Source of the DNA: an uncultured Zetaproteobacteria bacterium
GTDB taxonomy: Bacteria; Pseudomonadota; Zetaproteobacteria; Mariprofundales; Mariprofundaceae
Length of the DNA: 22,043 nt
NCBI GenBank assembly: GCA_947311795.1
Contig: CAMZLX010000019.1
Span: 1-22,043 of the forward strand
Direction of reading: 5' to 3'
The first letter of the stretch is position 1. Every line of letters starts with the position of its first letter. Under the pieces are notes generated by a model, which was not told where the DNA came from, did no database searches, and saw only the letters and a list, made by a program, of their open reading frames with translations. This document shows positions 1 through 7,064 of the stretch, piece by piece. Position numbers and translations under genes: made by a program.

Positions 1-104
1 GCACCAATCAAACCATAACGATTATTATCGCCAAATTTGACCGTGACGTTTTCAAACAGGGGCTTCTGCCCAAATTGCATTGTAATACCAGTTGTAGAAA
101 TCAT
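1..104 (-). CDS. ybiT: ABC-F family ATPase, YbiT-like (N-terminal fragment)
   Basis: Only the first 34 codons are in the window; the gene continues beyond position 1. The visible peptide runs MISTTGITMQFG, then KPLF, then NRYGLIG, which leads into a Walker A loop that lies outside. From memory it lines up without gaps with the start of E. coli YbiT. ABC-F proteins are soluble tandem-ATPase translation factors that act at the ribosomal E site; they are not transporters. The start at 104 gives the same N-terminal length as YbiT. An in-frame ATG at 116 is possible, and neither has a clear ribosome binding site. The gene lies downstream of the Crp/Fnr regulator on the same strand. Family assignment is fairly sure; the exact subfamily is less so, because only the N-terminus is visible. 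Confidence 0.75.
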   Translation of the reverse strand, partial: MISTTGITMQFGQKPLFENVTVKFGDNNRYGLIG

Positions 105-130
105 TGTTATAACCATAGCGAACTTAAATT

Positions 131-157
131 AATCACTACGTAGCATACATAGTGATT
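131..157. promoter_or_regulatory. inverted repeat between regulator and ABC-F gene
   Basis: AATCACTA (131-138) and TAGTGATT (150-157) are exact 8-base inverted repeats around an 11-base loop. They lie between the stop of the regulator (187) and the start of the ABC-F gene (104). On the minus strand the hairpin is not followed by a T-run, so it is a poor intrinsic terminator. It could be an operator for the ABC-F gene or a processing hairpin. Confidence 0.35.
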
Positions 158-186
158 TTGAGGGGAAACGCAGAATAGGGTTCAAT

Positions 187-885
187 CTAGGATATACAAG
201 TCTCAGCTGGGAATTGGGTGAATGCGTCAAGGTTGGGAATATGAACATGTTTGCCTTCAAGATGCATAAGCTCTGCATCACTCAGCTGCCGAAATGTTCT
301 CGATAGCGTTTCAGGCGACATGTTTAAATGGGATGCGATAACTTGTTTGGATGCAGGAAGCATGAAACTCACATTTTTTTTATCGGGCTGTAGCACCGCG
401 TTGTGAAGCAAGTATCCAATGACTCGCTGTGTTGCATTTTGCACGGTTAAGGCAGAAATCTGATTGGCAAATTGGTGGAGTTGAGCACTGAGGTTAGCAA
501 TGATCACACGGGAGAAATCAGGGTGTTTTTGCATACATAAATCAATAATCTGTTTGGGTAAAAACAACAATTCTGAATCTTCGATAGCAAAAGCATCAAG
601 CGGATAAGGCTGATTAATAAACATGACTGCTTCACCAAAATGCTCACCAGGCACAACTATCTTAGCGATATGTTCACGCCCATCAGGCGAAGCAAACATC
701 AACTTGATAGAACCCGAAATCACTTGATAAAAACCAGTACAAGCATCACCCTGAAAAAACAAAGCTTCGCCTTTGACTAAGATTTTCAGCTCTGAACTGC
801 TGGCAATATTCTCCAGCACATCAGATGAAATATGTTGGAACATACGCATGTGCGTTGTAATAATTTGAATACGTTTGGATTTCAT
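187..885 (-). CDS. Crp/Fnr family transcriptional regulator (DNR-like)
   Basis: This 232-residue protein has an N-terminal cyclic-nucleotide-type sensor barrel (about 20-115), a long dimer helix (about 120-165) and a C-terminal winged helix (about 170-220). The recognition helix contains SPETLSRTFRQL, with Glu192, Ser195 and Arg196. This is the E-x-x-S-R pattern by which FNR and DNR proteins read TTGAT half-sites. The N-terminal cysteine cluster of FNR is absent: the only cysteines are near 49, 117 and 230. An oxygen-sensing 4Fe-4S cluster is therefore unlikely, and a DNR-type protein sensing NO through heme is a better guess. The gene lies just downstream of norB, behind a terminator, and the nor operon carries a matching box at 3427-3440. 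Regulation of nor is inference. The start has no strong ribosome binding site. Confidence 0.85.
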   Translation of the reverse strand: MKSKRIQIITTHMRMFQHISSDVLENIASSSELKILVKGEALFFQGDACTGFYQVISGSIKLMFASPDGREHIAKIVVPGEHFGEAVMFINQPYPLDAFAIEDSELLFLPKQIIDLCMQKHPDFSRVIIANLSAQLHQFANQISALTVQNATQRVIGYLLHNAVLQPDKKNVSFMLPASKQVIASHLNMSPETLSRTFRQLSDAELMHLEGKHVHIPNLDAFTQFPAETCIS

Positions 886-916
886 AGTTTCGCCATGCTA
901 AGCGATACGTCTCATT

Positions 917-932
917 TTGATAAGAGTATCAA
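917..932. promoter_or_regulatory. palindrome upstream of the Crp/Fnr gene
   Basis: TTGATA-AGAG-TATCAA is a perfect inverted repeat, centred about 40 bases upstream of the regulator's start codon (885). The half-sites TTGAT and ATCAA are those of FNR/DNR sites, but they are 6 bases apart instead of the usual 4. It may be an autoregulatory operator with altered spacing or a site for another regulator; it could also be chance. Confidence 0.4.
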
Positions 933-933
933 C

Positions 934-959
934 AAAAAGGGCCAGCAATAAGCCAGCCC
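934..959 (-). terminator. intrinsic terminator after norB
   Basis: On the minus strand GGGCTGGC (959-952), a five-base loop and GCTGGCCC (946-939) form an 8-pair stem if two G-U wobbles are allowed. TTTTT follows at 938-934. It lies about 40 bases after the norB stop (1000), so it probably ends the nor transcript and separates the regulator gene from it. Confidence 0.65.
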
Positions 960-999
960 CCTTGCTAAATTGTACGATGTTATACGGTACTGCTGTGCG

Positions 1000-2433
1000 T
1001 TAACTGACTTCTTGACGAGTCCGTTTTTCGCCCTTGCCGATGGTGAGTAAGTCCCACACCAACAACACGGTACCAGCTGCAGTCACAATTCCAAACACCA
1101 TACGCCAGTTCATGCCTTGAATAAACCAAGGATGCATTTGCGCTGCAAAATAACCAGACCAAGTAGAGCCTTCAATAGCACGTTCGATGAACGACTGTTC
1201 ATAACCAGCGACCAACATCGCCATGGTCATGCCCAACACGCCTATATTCAATAGAGCGAGCGACCATTTCCATTTCCAGCCATTGCCAGGTAAATCGCCC
1301 GACATCCAAACACCGCCACGCCATTGCTGAACAGCAATATAGAACACAGCAATCACGATGGTGGCATAAGCACCGAAAAAAGAGAGATGACCATGAGATG
1401 CCGACCATTGGGTGCCATGGGTGTAGAGGTTGATTTGTGGCAACGTGTGCATAAAGCCGAAAACACCTGCACCGAAGAAGTTACCAAAGGTGTGGGCAAT
1501 CAACCATGCCATGGCAGGATGGTTGGCAGCTTTAAATTTGTGTACACCTGAGTCGTACAACGCATGTACTACCATGGCGACCAATGGGATGGGTTCTAGT
1601 GCCGAGAAGAACCCTCCAATGGTGAACCAGTATTCAGGTGTTCCGATCCAAAAATAGTGATGCCCTAACCCAAGAATCCCTGAACCAAACATCAGCGCGA
1701 CTTCGATGTACAGCCACGTAGTCACGATTTGGCGGCGAACGCCAAGTAGTTTGATAAGCCCCCACGCCATGATACAACCAACCAGCACTTCCCATGTTGC
1801 CTCAACCCAAAGGTGAATCACCCACCACCACCAAAATTGATCGACCGAAATGTTCGTGGTGTAAAACATACCAGCAAGATATAAACCAGCGAGTGCGACC
1901 AAGTCGAGAATCAGCACGCCACTGATGCCACTCCAGCTGCCTTTCATAAAGGTTGCTGCCGCGTTGTAGAAGAAAACCAGAATACAAATCACGATGCCAA
2001 TATCTGCCCAGCGAGGTGCTTCGATATATTCCCTGCCTTCGTTGATGAGCCAGCGTGTGGTATCATCTCCAGGACCAACTTGAACAAACAAATACACCAG
2101 TACCACGATGGTAACGGCCAGTGTGAACACCCAAAAAGCTAAGTTACCTAGCTTGAGCCCAACCGTCTCAACGCCTGCCTCATCTTCGAGAAGCCAATAT
2201 ACAGCACCCATAAAACCAAACAGCAGCCAAATTACCAAAGCATTGATATGCACAGTGCGCGCCACACTGAAATCAAGCACTTCAAAAAACAACTCAGGGA
2301 TGATGTATTGCAAAGCAGTAACCAAACCAAATAAAATTTGGGCTACAAACAAAATCACTGCGACACTAAAATACTTAACCGCCAGCTTCTGGCCCCCGTT
2401 AAGATTATTGCTATCTAATACGCCATTATTCAT
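1000..2433 (-). CDS. norB: nitric oxide reductase large subunit NorB
   Basis: NorB reduces NO to N2O in the cytoplasmic membrane, with electrons passed from NorC. The 477-residue polytopic protein keeps the family's metal ligands: His62 and His349 for heme b, His347 for heme b3, and His207, His258 and His259 for the non-heme iron. Glu211 (in HLWVE) and Glu280 are also present. The numbers match those of the Pseudomonas enzyme almost exactly. It lacks the N-terminal quinol-oxidising extension of qNOR, and norC precedes it, so it is the cytochrome c dependent type. The start at 2433 is chosen because GGAGG lies just upstream and because it begins 1 base after the norC stop (TGAGATG); an upstream in-frame ATG at 2487 would run far into norC. 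Confidence 0.97.
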   Translation of the reverse strand: MNNGVLDSNNLNGGQKLAVKYFSVAVILFVAQILFGLVTALQYIIPELFFEVLDFSVARTVHINALVIWLLFGFMGAVYWLLEDEAGVETVGLKLGNLAFWVFTLAVTIVVLVYLFVQVGPGDDTTRWLINEGREYIEAPRWADIGIVICILVFFYNAAATFMKGSWSGISGVLILDLVALAGLYLAGMFYTTNISVDQFWWWWVIHLWVEATWEVLVGCIMAWGLIKLLGVRRQIVTTWLYIEVALMFGSGILGLGHHYFWIGTPEYWFTIGGFFSALEPIPLVAMVVHALYDSGVHKFKAANHPAMAWLIAHTFGNFFGAGVFGFMHTLPQINLYTHGTQWSASHGHLSFFGAYATIVIAVFYIAVQQWRGGVWMSGDLPGNGWKWKWSLALLNIGVLGMTMAMLVAGYEQSFIERAIEGSTWSGYFAAQMHPWFIQGMNWRMVFGIVTAAGTVLLVWDLLTIGKGEKRTRQEVS

Positions 2434-2434
2434 C

Positions 2435-3025
2435 TCAGCCCTCCTGTTCGACTGGTTTAAAGTTGTATGGGAAACCATTGGTATCAATCGATGACATCCA
2501 TTTCAAGAAGGCAATAATCGCTTTAGCTTCTTCTTCACTGATATCCATATTTGGCATTTTGCGACCCGAACTGTTCATAGAATTGTTCGGCGGATCCATA
2601 AGAAAGTTTATCATCAAACCTTCACGCAGATCACTATCAACCCAGTTGGGATCCAACCATGCTTTGGTTAAATCAGGCGCAAAATATGCACCATTGCCAA
2701 GGAGGGTATGGCAGTTGATGCAGTTTCGACCTTGGGTTATTTTCTTACCCCAAGTGACCAATGCTTCCGCTTCTTCTTCGCTTAACATTTTGCCAAACAA
2801 CGGTTGTTCCCCGCCAAAAACAGGCACCTGAAAATTCCGTTTTTCATCAAACACATAATCAATACGTTGGTTGATGATGCTATAGGCTGGCACACGTTCG
2901 CTACCCACTGAAATTTTAGGAATTGTATCAAAGGTTAGCCCCATCAGCACAAGCAACATGCCTGCTGTCACCCATACCGCAATTTTTCGCCAGACTTCTT
3001 CGCTTGCCCACCATTTAGTTATCAT
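2435..3025 (-). CDS. norC: nitric oxide reductase cytochrome c subunit NorC
   Basis: NorC is the membrane-anchored c-type cytochrome that feeds electrons to NorB. The 196-residue protein has one N-terminal membrane anchor (about 13-31) and a periplasmic domain. That domain carries a single heme attachment motif, CINCH (Cys102, Cys105, His106). Met157 in RKMPN is the likely second axial ligand. The C-terminal SEEEAKAIIAFLKW segment is typical of the family. The start codon at 3025 is preceded by GGAGG. It follows the small membrane protein by 21 bases and is joined to norB with a 1-base gap, so the three genes are probably one transcript. Confidence 0.96.
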   Translation of the reverse strand: MITKWWASEEVWRKIAVWVTAGMLLVLMGLTFDTIPKISVGSERVPAYSIINQRIDYVFDEKRNFQVPVFGGEQPLFGKMLSEEEAEALVTWGKKITQGRNCINCHTLLGNGAYFAPDLTKAWLDPNWVDSDLREGLMINFLMDPPNNSMNSSGRKMPNMDISEEEAKAIIAFLKWMSSIDTNGFPYNFKPVEQEG

Positions 3026-3046
3026 GAGGTACCTCCATTATTTTAT

Positions 3047-3370
3047 TCAAGATTGTATTGAGGATGGTTCTTGTTCATGTGTGTGCGTGTCGCGGCTGAG
3101 AATCCAGATACCATGAGGTGCCAATAAATAACCAACAAGCATGACCGCAGTAATAAGATTCCAAAAGCCCTCAAAATTCATCGTGTCTGCCAACACAAGT
3201 ACGAAAACAGTAAGAAGAACGTAAGTGATATATGCAGCAACAACAAAAGCAGGGCTACTCTTTATCCGCCCCCACGCTAAAAGTAGCGCATACAAAGCGC
3301 CCAACATAATCACCATTGCGCCAGAAAAGAACGCCATAAAAAAGTTCTGCATTTCAACGGGATCAATCAT
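3047..3370 (-). CDS. small three-helix membrane protein heading the nor operon
   Basis: This 107-residue protein is not recognised as a named family. It has three hydrophobic segments (about 10-32, 40-61 and 69-91), short connections, and a polar tail containing His-Thr-His and acidic residues. The start at 3370 is chosen because AGGAAGG lies about 6 bases upstream; the frame is open further upstream (to 3418), but that part overlaps the promoter region. It is the first gene after the FNR box and precedes norC by 21 bases. It may help assemble or stabilise the reductase, as small membrane proteins do in other nor and oxidase operons, but that is inference from position only. It does not look like the larger CoxIII-like NorE. 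Confidence 0.8.
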   Translation of the reverse strand: MIDPVEMQNFFMAFFSGAMVIMLGALYALLLAWGRIKSSPAFVVAAYITYVLLTVFVLVLADTMNFEGFWNLITAVMLVGYLLAPHGIWILSRDTHTHEQEPSSIQS

Positions 3371-3426
3371 AAAAAACCTTCCTATATTAATAAATAGGAA
3401 GTGTATATAATAAACCAATAGTCGCC

Positions 3427-3440
3427 TTGATCTAAATCAA
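3427..3440 (-). promoter_or_regulatory. FNR/DNR box of the nor operon
   Basis: TTGAT-CTAA-ATCAA is a perfect match to the FNR/DNR consensus TTGAT-N4-ATCAA. It is centred about 63 bases upstream of the first nor operon start codon (3370). A -10-like TATACA lies at 3407-3402. Box centre to that element is about 29 bases, close to the spacing of activator sites near -40. This implies activation under low oxygen or NO, most simply by the Crp/Fnr protein at 187-885. Confidence 0.8.
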
Positions 3441-3556
3441 TTTACACTCTTTGTTATAGGTTCAACACGGGTAGGCATTAATGGTCACTCTAGGGAAAAT
3501 AAATCAGTGATGTGAACAGATGATGCGACCCGAGAACGAATGGGAGAGATAATAAG

Positions 3557-3895
3557 TTAAAACGTACCACCATTCCAGCCAAACATGGCACGTTCGGGTG
3601 AGGAGAATTCAATATAAATGCGTGATGCTTCGATACCAAGCTTAGTGTTGAGGAACTCGCACAATTGCTTGGATATTTCAGCCGTTTGACTGCTGTTTAG
3701 ACCAAGACTTTTAAGTGTACAAAAGGCAAGTGGTTCAGAAGTGCCTGTAAAGCTCATGGTTTGTTTATCAGACAATTGAATCATCACATAACTTTCAGGT
3801 TTACCCAATAGTGATGCGACAAGGCTTGAAGCATCTGCCAGAAAGCTATCTTTATCTGCAGCTTCCACATTGGTGTTCACTTGAAACACAGGCAA
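3557..3895 (-). CDS. MIF-family tautomerase
   Basis: The 112-residue protein resembles animal macrophage migration inhibitory factor and D-dopachrome tautomerase over its full length. It has Pro2, which becomes the N-terminal catalytic proline once the initiator Met is removed. It also has VNTNV (6-10), Lys32 in the GKP turn, GTSEP (51-55) and a C-terminal GWNGGTF. The second cysteine of the animal CxxC is kept (Cys59) and the first is replaced by Leu. The family tautomerises phenylpyruvate-like keto acids; the physiological substrate in bacteria is unknown. The start is TTG at 3895, supported by Pro2 and by lying 2 bases after the folD stop with GGGG upstream. It appears to be the last gene of ilvB-ilvH-folD-tautomerase. 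Confidence 0.9.
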   Translation of the reverse strand: MPVFQVNTNVEAADKDSFLADASSLVASLLGKPESYVMIQLSDKQTMSFTGTSEPLAFCTLKSLGLNSSQTAEISKQLCEFLNTKLGIEASRIYIEFSSPERAMFGWNGGTF

Positions 3896-3897
3896 AA

Positions 3898-4755
3898 CTA
3901 AACCCCAACGTGCTGCTTAAATGCTGTGATGGTGTTGGCAAGCAACATGGTGATGGTCATGGGACCAACGCCCCCTGGCACAGGTGTAATCCAGCCTGCA
4001 CGTTTGGATGCGGTGTCAAAATCCACATCGCCTGTAAGCGAGCCATCTTCAAGGCGATGAATGCCCACATCAATCACAATCGCACCTTCTTTAATCCACT
4101 CGCCTTTGATAAGCCCTTGTTTACCTGCCGCCGCAATCACAATATCAGCGCGTTCAATATGCGATTGCAGGTTTTCGGTAAAGCGGTGACATACCGTCAC
4201 CGTTGCCCCTGCAAGCAATAATTCCAAAGCCATAGGGCGACCTACGATGTTCGATGCGCCCACAACCACAGCTTCTTTGCCATACCATTTGATGCCAGTG
4301 GTCTCAATGAGTTTGATGCAGCCATAGGGTGTGCATGAGCGCAACGCAGGTTGACGAACCGCCAAACAGCCCACATTAAATGGATGAAAACCATCCACAT
4401 CTTTGTCAGCATCAATCGCATTTAAGACTTTATCGGCATTGATATGCGCAGGCAGAGGAAGCTGCACTAAAATACCATCCACTTTAGGGTCAGCATTAAG
4501 CTCAGCAATCAAACCCAACAAATGTTCTTTGCTGGTATCCGCTGGTAATTCATAAGAAAACGAAGCAATGCCTACTTTTTCACAAGCAACTTTTTTATTT
4601 TTGACATACACATGTGATGCAGGGTCATCACCGACAAGAATCACAGCCAAACCCGGCGCTCGTCCATGCGAGGTTGTTAGCGCTGCCACTTCAACCTGCA
4701 TATCATCTTTGAGTTTCGCGGCTAAGGCTTTTCCATCAATGATTTGGGCAACCAT
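3898..4755 (-). CDS. folD: bifunctional methylenetetrahydrofolate dehydrogenase/cyclohydrolase FolD
   Basis: FolD interconverts 5,10-methylene-, methenyl- and 10-formyl-tetrahydrofolate in the cytoplasm, using NADP. The 285-residue length is normal. Tyr50 and the catalytic Lys54 are in HVYVKNKK. Also present are DVDGFHPFNVG (substrate side), GASNIVGRP (dinucleotide loop) and the C-terminal PVPGGVGPMT signature. The start at 4755 begins 1 base after the ilvH stop (TAATATG) and gives MVAQIIDGKA, as in homologues; a longer frame to 4839 would run into ilvH. The tight junction implies cotranscription with ilvBH. Confidence 0.97.
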   Translation of the reverse strand: MVAQIIDGKALAAKLKDDMQVEVAALTTSHGRAPGLAVILVGDDPASHVYVKNKKVACEKVGIASFSYELPADTSKEHLLGLIAELNADPKVDGILVQLPLPAHINADKVLNAIDADKDVDGFHPFNVGCLAVRQPALRSCTPYGCIKLIETTGIKWYGKEAVVVGASNIVGRPMALELLLAGATVTVCHRFTENLQSHIERADIVIAAAGKQGLIKGEWIKEGAIVIDVGIHRLEDGSLTGDVDFDTASKRAGWITPVPGGVGPMTITMLLANTITAFKQHVGV

Positions 4756-4756
4756 A

Positions 4757-5239
4757 TTAAACCACAAACCCTTTGCTGCCACGGCGCATACCCACGGGAC
4801 CTGTGCGCGTGGATTCAATGACATATTCATCATCCACACTGGCTAAAAATCCATCCAAAGCTTCAGGCGTACCTGCAAACTCAGCAATAAAATAATTACC
4901 TGCTTCATGGTCGATAATATTTGCGCCAGCTTGCTCTGCCTTCTCGCGCAAATCACCCGCATCAATGGCTTTCACCATCAACATACCACGCTCCAAATGC
5001 ACAGTGTATGAAATATCTTCCACTTTAATCACTGGAATCAATTTGTTGAGCTGCTTCTTGATTTGTTCAATGATTTTTTCATCACCATACGTCACCAAAG
5101 TTAAACGACTCACCGTTTCGTCCAAAGTAGGGGCAACATTAAGCGTTTCGATGTTGTAGCCCCGTGCAGAGAACAAGCCTGCAATGCGGGTGAGCACGCC
5201 AAATTCATTTTCAACTAAAATTGTAATTGTATGTCTCAT
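4757..5239 (-). CDS. ilvH: acetolactate synthase small (regulatory) subunit IlvH
   Basis: IlvH is the valine-sensing regulatory subunit of acetohydroxyacid synthase. The 160-residue protein has an N-terminal ACT domain (about 2-75) beginning MRHTITILVENEFGVLTRI. A second, ferredoxin-like domain follows, with ERGMLMVKA and VIESTRTGPVGMRRGSKG. Length and domain order are normal. It lies 34 bases downstream of ilvB and 1 base from folD, in the same orientation. Confidence 0.97.
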   Translation of the reverse strand: MRHTITILVENEFGVLTRIAGLFSARGYNIETLNVAPTLDETVSRLTLVTYGDEKIIEQIKKQLNKLIPVIKVEDISYTVHLERGMLMVKAIDAGDLREKAEQAGANIIDHEAGNYFIAEFAGTPEALDGFLASVDDEYVIESTRTGPVGMRRGSKGFVV

Positions 5240-5273
5240 TTCATTTGCCCACGAAAATCAGGATTATTGTTTA

Positions 5274-6974
5274 TCATGCCAACACCATCTCATTCAGTGC
5301 CGCACCTGCTGGCACCATCGGGAATACATTTTCTTCTTTCGCCACCGCAATATCAATAAAGACAAAACTTTCTTGGCTGCCAAACGCAACTTCCAAAGCT
5401 TTGTCCAACTCATCCAAGGTGTCCACTGTGATGCCCACACCACCATAGGCTTCTGCCAACTTGGCGAAGTCGGGAAGTGAATCAAAGTAGGAGTGAGAAA
5501 AACGCGATTCATGGAACATTTCTTGCCACTGGCGCACCATGCCCATGTAGGCATTGTTCAGCAACACGACCACGATTTTCTGGCGGTATTGATATGCCGT
5601 TGCCAACTCTTGAATGCACATCTGAATGGATGCATCGCCCGTAAACACCACAATCGGCTCATCAGGAAAAGCCATCGCTGCGCCCACGGCGGCTGGAAGA
5701 CCGTAACCCATGGTGCCAAGCCCGCCCGAAGTGAGGAACTTGTGCGGCTTCTTAAACCCATAATGTTGGGCTGCCCACATTTGATGTTGCCCCACATCCG
5801 TAGTCACAATCGCATCACCATTGGTGATGTCATGCACTTTACGAATCACAGTTTGTGGTTTGATTGGCCCTTCATTGCTTTGCTCAAAACCAAGCGAATC
5901 TTTAGCACGCCATTCATCAATTTGCTGCCACCACAATTTCAAAGCTTCAACATCAGGCACGCCACCTTGATGGCTTAATTCATCCAACATTTGTTGTAAA
6001 ACAATGCCCACATCACCAACAATAGGTAAATCCACATCAACATTTTTAGAAATAGATGTCGGATCAACATCAATATGAATAATTTTTGCATCAGGTGCAA
6101 AGGCATCCAGGCGACCTGTTACCCTGTCATCAAAACGCGCGCCAATAGACACCAATAAATCACAATGCGACACCGCCATATTCGCTTCATACGTGCCGTG
6201 CATACCCAACATGCCAACAAAGTGACTATCATCATACGGAATACCACCAAGCCCCATCAAAGTATTGGTCACAGGTGCGTTGAGCTGATGCGCTAAGGTT
6301 TTAAGCAAAGACGCTGAACCTTGGGCATTCATGATGCCACCACCCGAATACAACATCGGACGTTTGGCAGCCAACATCGCTTTAATTGCTTTTTTGATTT
6401 GCCCAGAATGCCCCGCCGTTTTAGGCTGATATGAACGCATATTCACTTCTTCAGGCCATACAAACTCGCACTTGGCAAACCCCAAATCTTTAGGAATATC
6501 AACCACAACCGAACCTGGGCGACCTGTGGTCGCAATATGAAAAGCTTGGCGAATGGTCATCGCCAAATCTTTCACGTCTTTGACCAAAAAATTGTGTTTG
6601 GTAGCAGAGCGCGTGATGCCAATAATGTCCGCTTCTTGAAATGCATCCGTGCCAATCATGGCAAGCGGCACTTGCCCTGTGAAACAAACATTGGGAATGG
6701 AATCGGCATTGGAGTCCGCCAAACCTGTGATGGCATTGGTAGCACCCGGCCCTGAAGTTACAAGAGAAACACCACACTTGCCCGATACACGTGCATAACC
6801 ATTGGCAGCATGAAGGGCTGCTTGCTCATGGCGAACCAAGATATGTTTAAAATGGCTTTGTTGGAAAATCGCATCGTAAATGGGCAGCACAGCACCGCCA
6901 GGGTAGCCAAAGATAACTTCCACGCCTTCACGTTTCAAACATTCTACAAAAATTTCAGCGCCAGTCATTTGCAT
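5274..6974 (-). CDS. ilvB: acetolactate synthase large (catalytic) subunit
   Basis: This thiamine diphosphate enzyme condenses pyruvate with pyruvate or 2-oxobutyrate in branched-chain amino acid synthesis. The 566-residue protein has YPGG (24-27), the catalytic Glu50 in RHEQAA, the FAD-region motif GARFDDRVTGRL (278-289), and the thiamine diphosphate motif from GDAS (446-449) to NN (473-474). It is followed by the small subunit gene, as expected for a biosynthetic enzyme. The start could be the first or third codon (MQM). A hairpin lies about 35-60 bases upstream and could act as terminator or attenuator. ilvC is not adjacent; folD is in its place. Confidence 0.97.
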   Translation of the reverse strand: MQMTGAEIFVECLKREGVEVIFGYPGGAVLPIYDAIFQQSHFKHILVRHEQAALHAANGYARVSGKCGVSLVTSGPGATNAITGLADSNADSIPNVCFTGQVPLAMIGTDAFQEADIIGITRSATKHNFLVKDVKDLAMTIRQAFHIATTGRPGSVVVDIPKDLGFAKCEFVWPEEVNMRSYQPKTAGHSGQIKKAIKAMLAAKRPMLYSGGGIMNAQGSASLLKTLAHQLNAPVTNTLMGLGGIPYDDSHFVGMLGMHGTYEANMAVSHCDLLVSIGARFDDRVTGRLDAFAPDAKIIHIDVDPTSISKNVDVDLPIVGDVGIVLQQMLDELSHQGGVPDVEALKLWWQQIDEWRAKDSLGFEQSNEGPIKPQTVIRKVHDITNGDAIVTTDVGQHQMWAAQHYGFKKPHKFLTSGGLGTMGYGLPAAVGAAMAFPDEPIVVFTGDASIQMCIQELATAYQYRQKIVVVLLNNAYMGMVRQWQEMFHESRFSHSYFDSLPDFAKLAEAYGGVGITVDTLDELDKALEVAFGSQESFVFIDIAVAKEENVFPMVPAGAALNEMVLA

Positions 6975-7008
6975 GGGAAATCATCCTAAACCTAATAATA
7001 TCAAAGAG

Positions 7009-7034
7009 CGGCAGGCTAAAACACTGCCTTGCCG
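7009..7034 (-). terminator. hairpin between the DUF4153 gene and ilvB
   Basis: On the minus strand CGGCAAGGC (7034-7026) and GCCTGCCG (7016-7009) pair over 8 bases with one bulged A, around a 9-base loop. The sequence after it (CTCTTTGATATT) is only moderately T-rich. It could end the anmK-DUF4153 transcript, or act in the ilvB leader about 35 bases before the start codon. No leader peptide rich in Leu, Ile or Val was seen. Confidence 0.4.
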
Positions 7035-7064
7035 TGTCAATGGCTTGTAAACGAGACCACTTTG

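Noticed and set aside
980..1162. 60-codon open frame in another frame at the end of norB
   Set aside because: It is on the same strand but out of frame within norB, with no ribosome binding site and no domain.
2108..2494. 128-codon plus-strand open frame
   Set aside because: It lies antisense to norB, whose metal ligands are all intact, and the peptide is rich in Thr, Ser, Asn and Pro with no domain pattern.
3419..3556. Possible extra gene or RNA between the tautomerase gene and the nor operon
   Set aside because: Apart from the FNR box and -10-like element, I saw no open frame with a start signal and no strong hairpin; TCACT/AGTGA has a 16-base loop.
3811..4221. 136-codon plus-strand open frame
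   Set aside because: It is antisense to folD and the tautomerase gene, with no ribosome binding site and no recognisable domain.
5493..5978. 161-codon plus-strand open frame
   Set aside because: It is antisense to the well-conserved ilvB coding sequence, and its His-rich composition is typical of a frame shadow.
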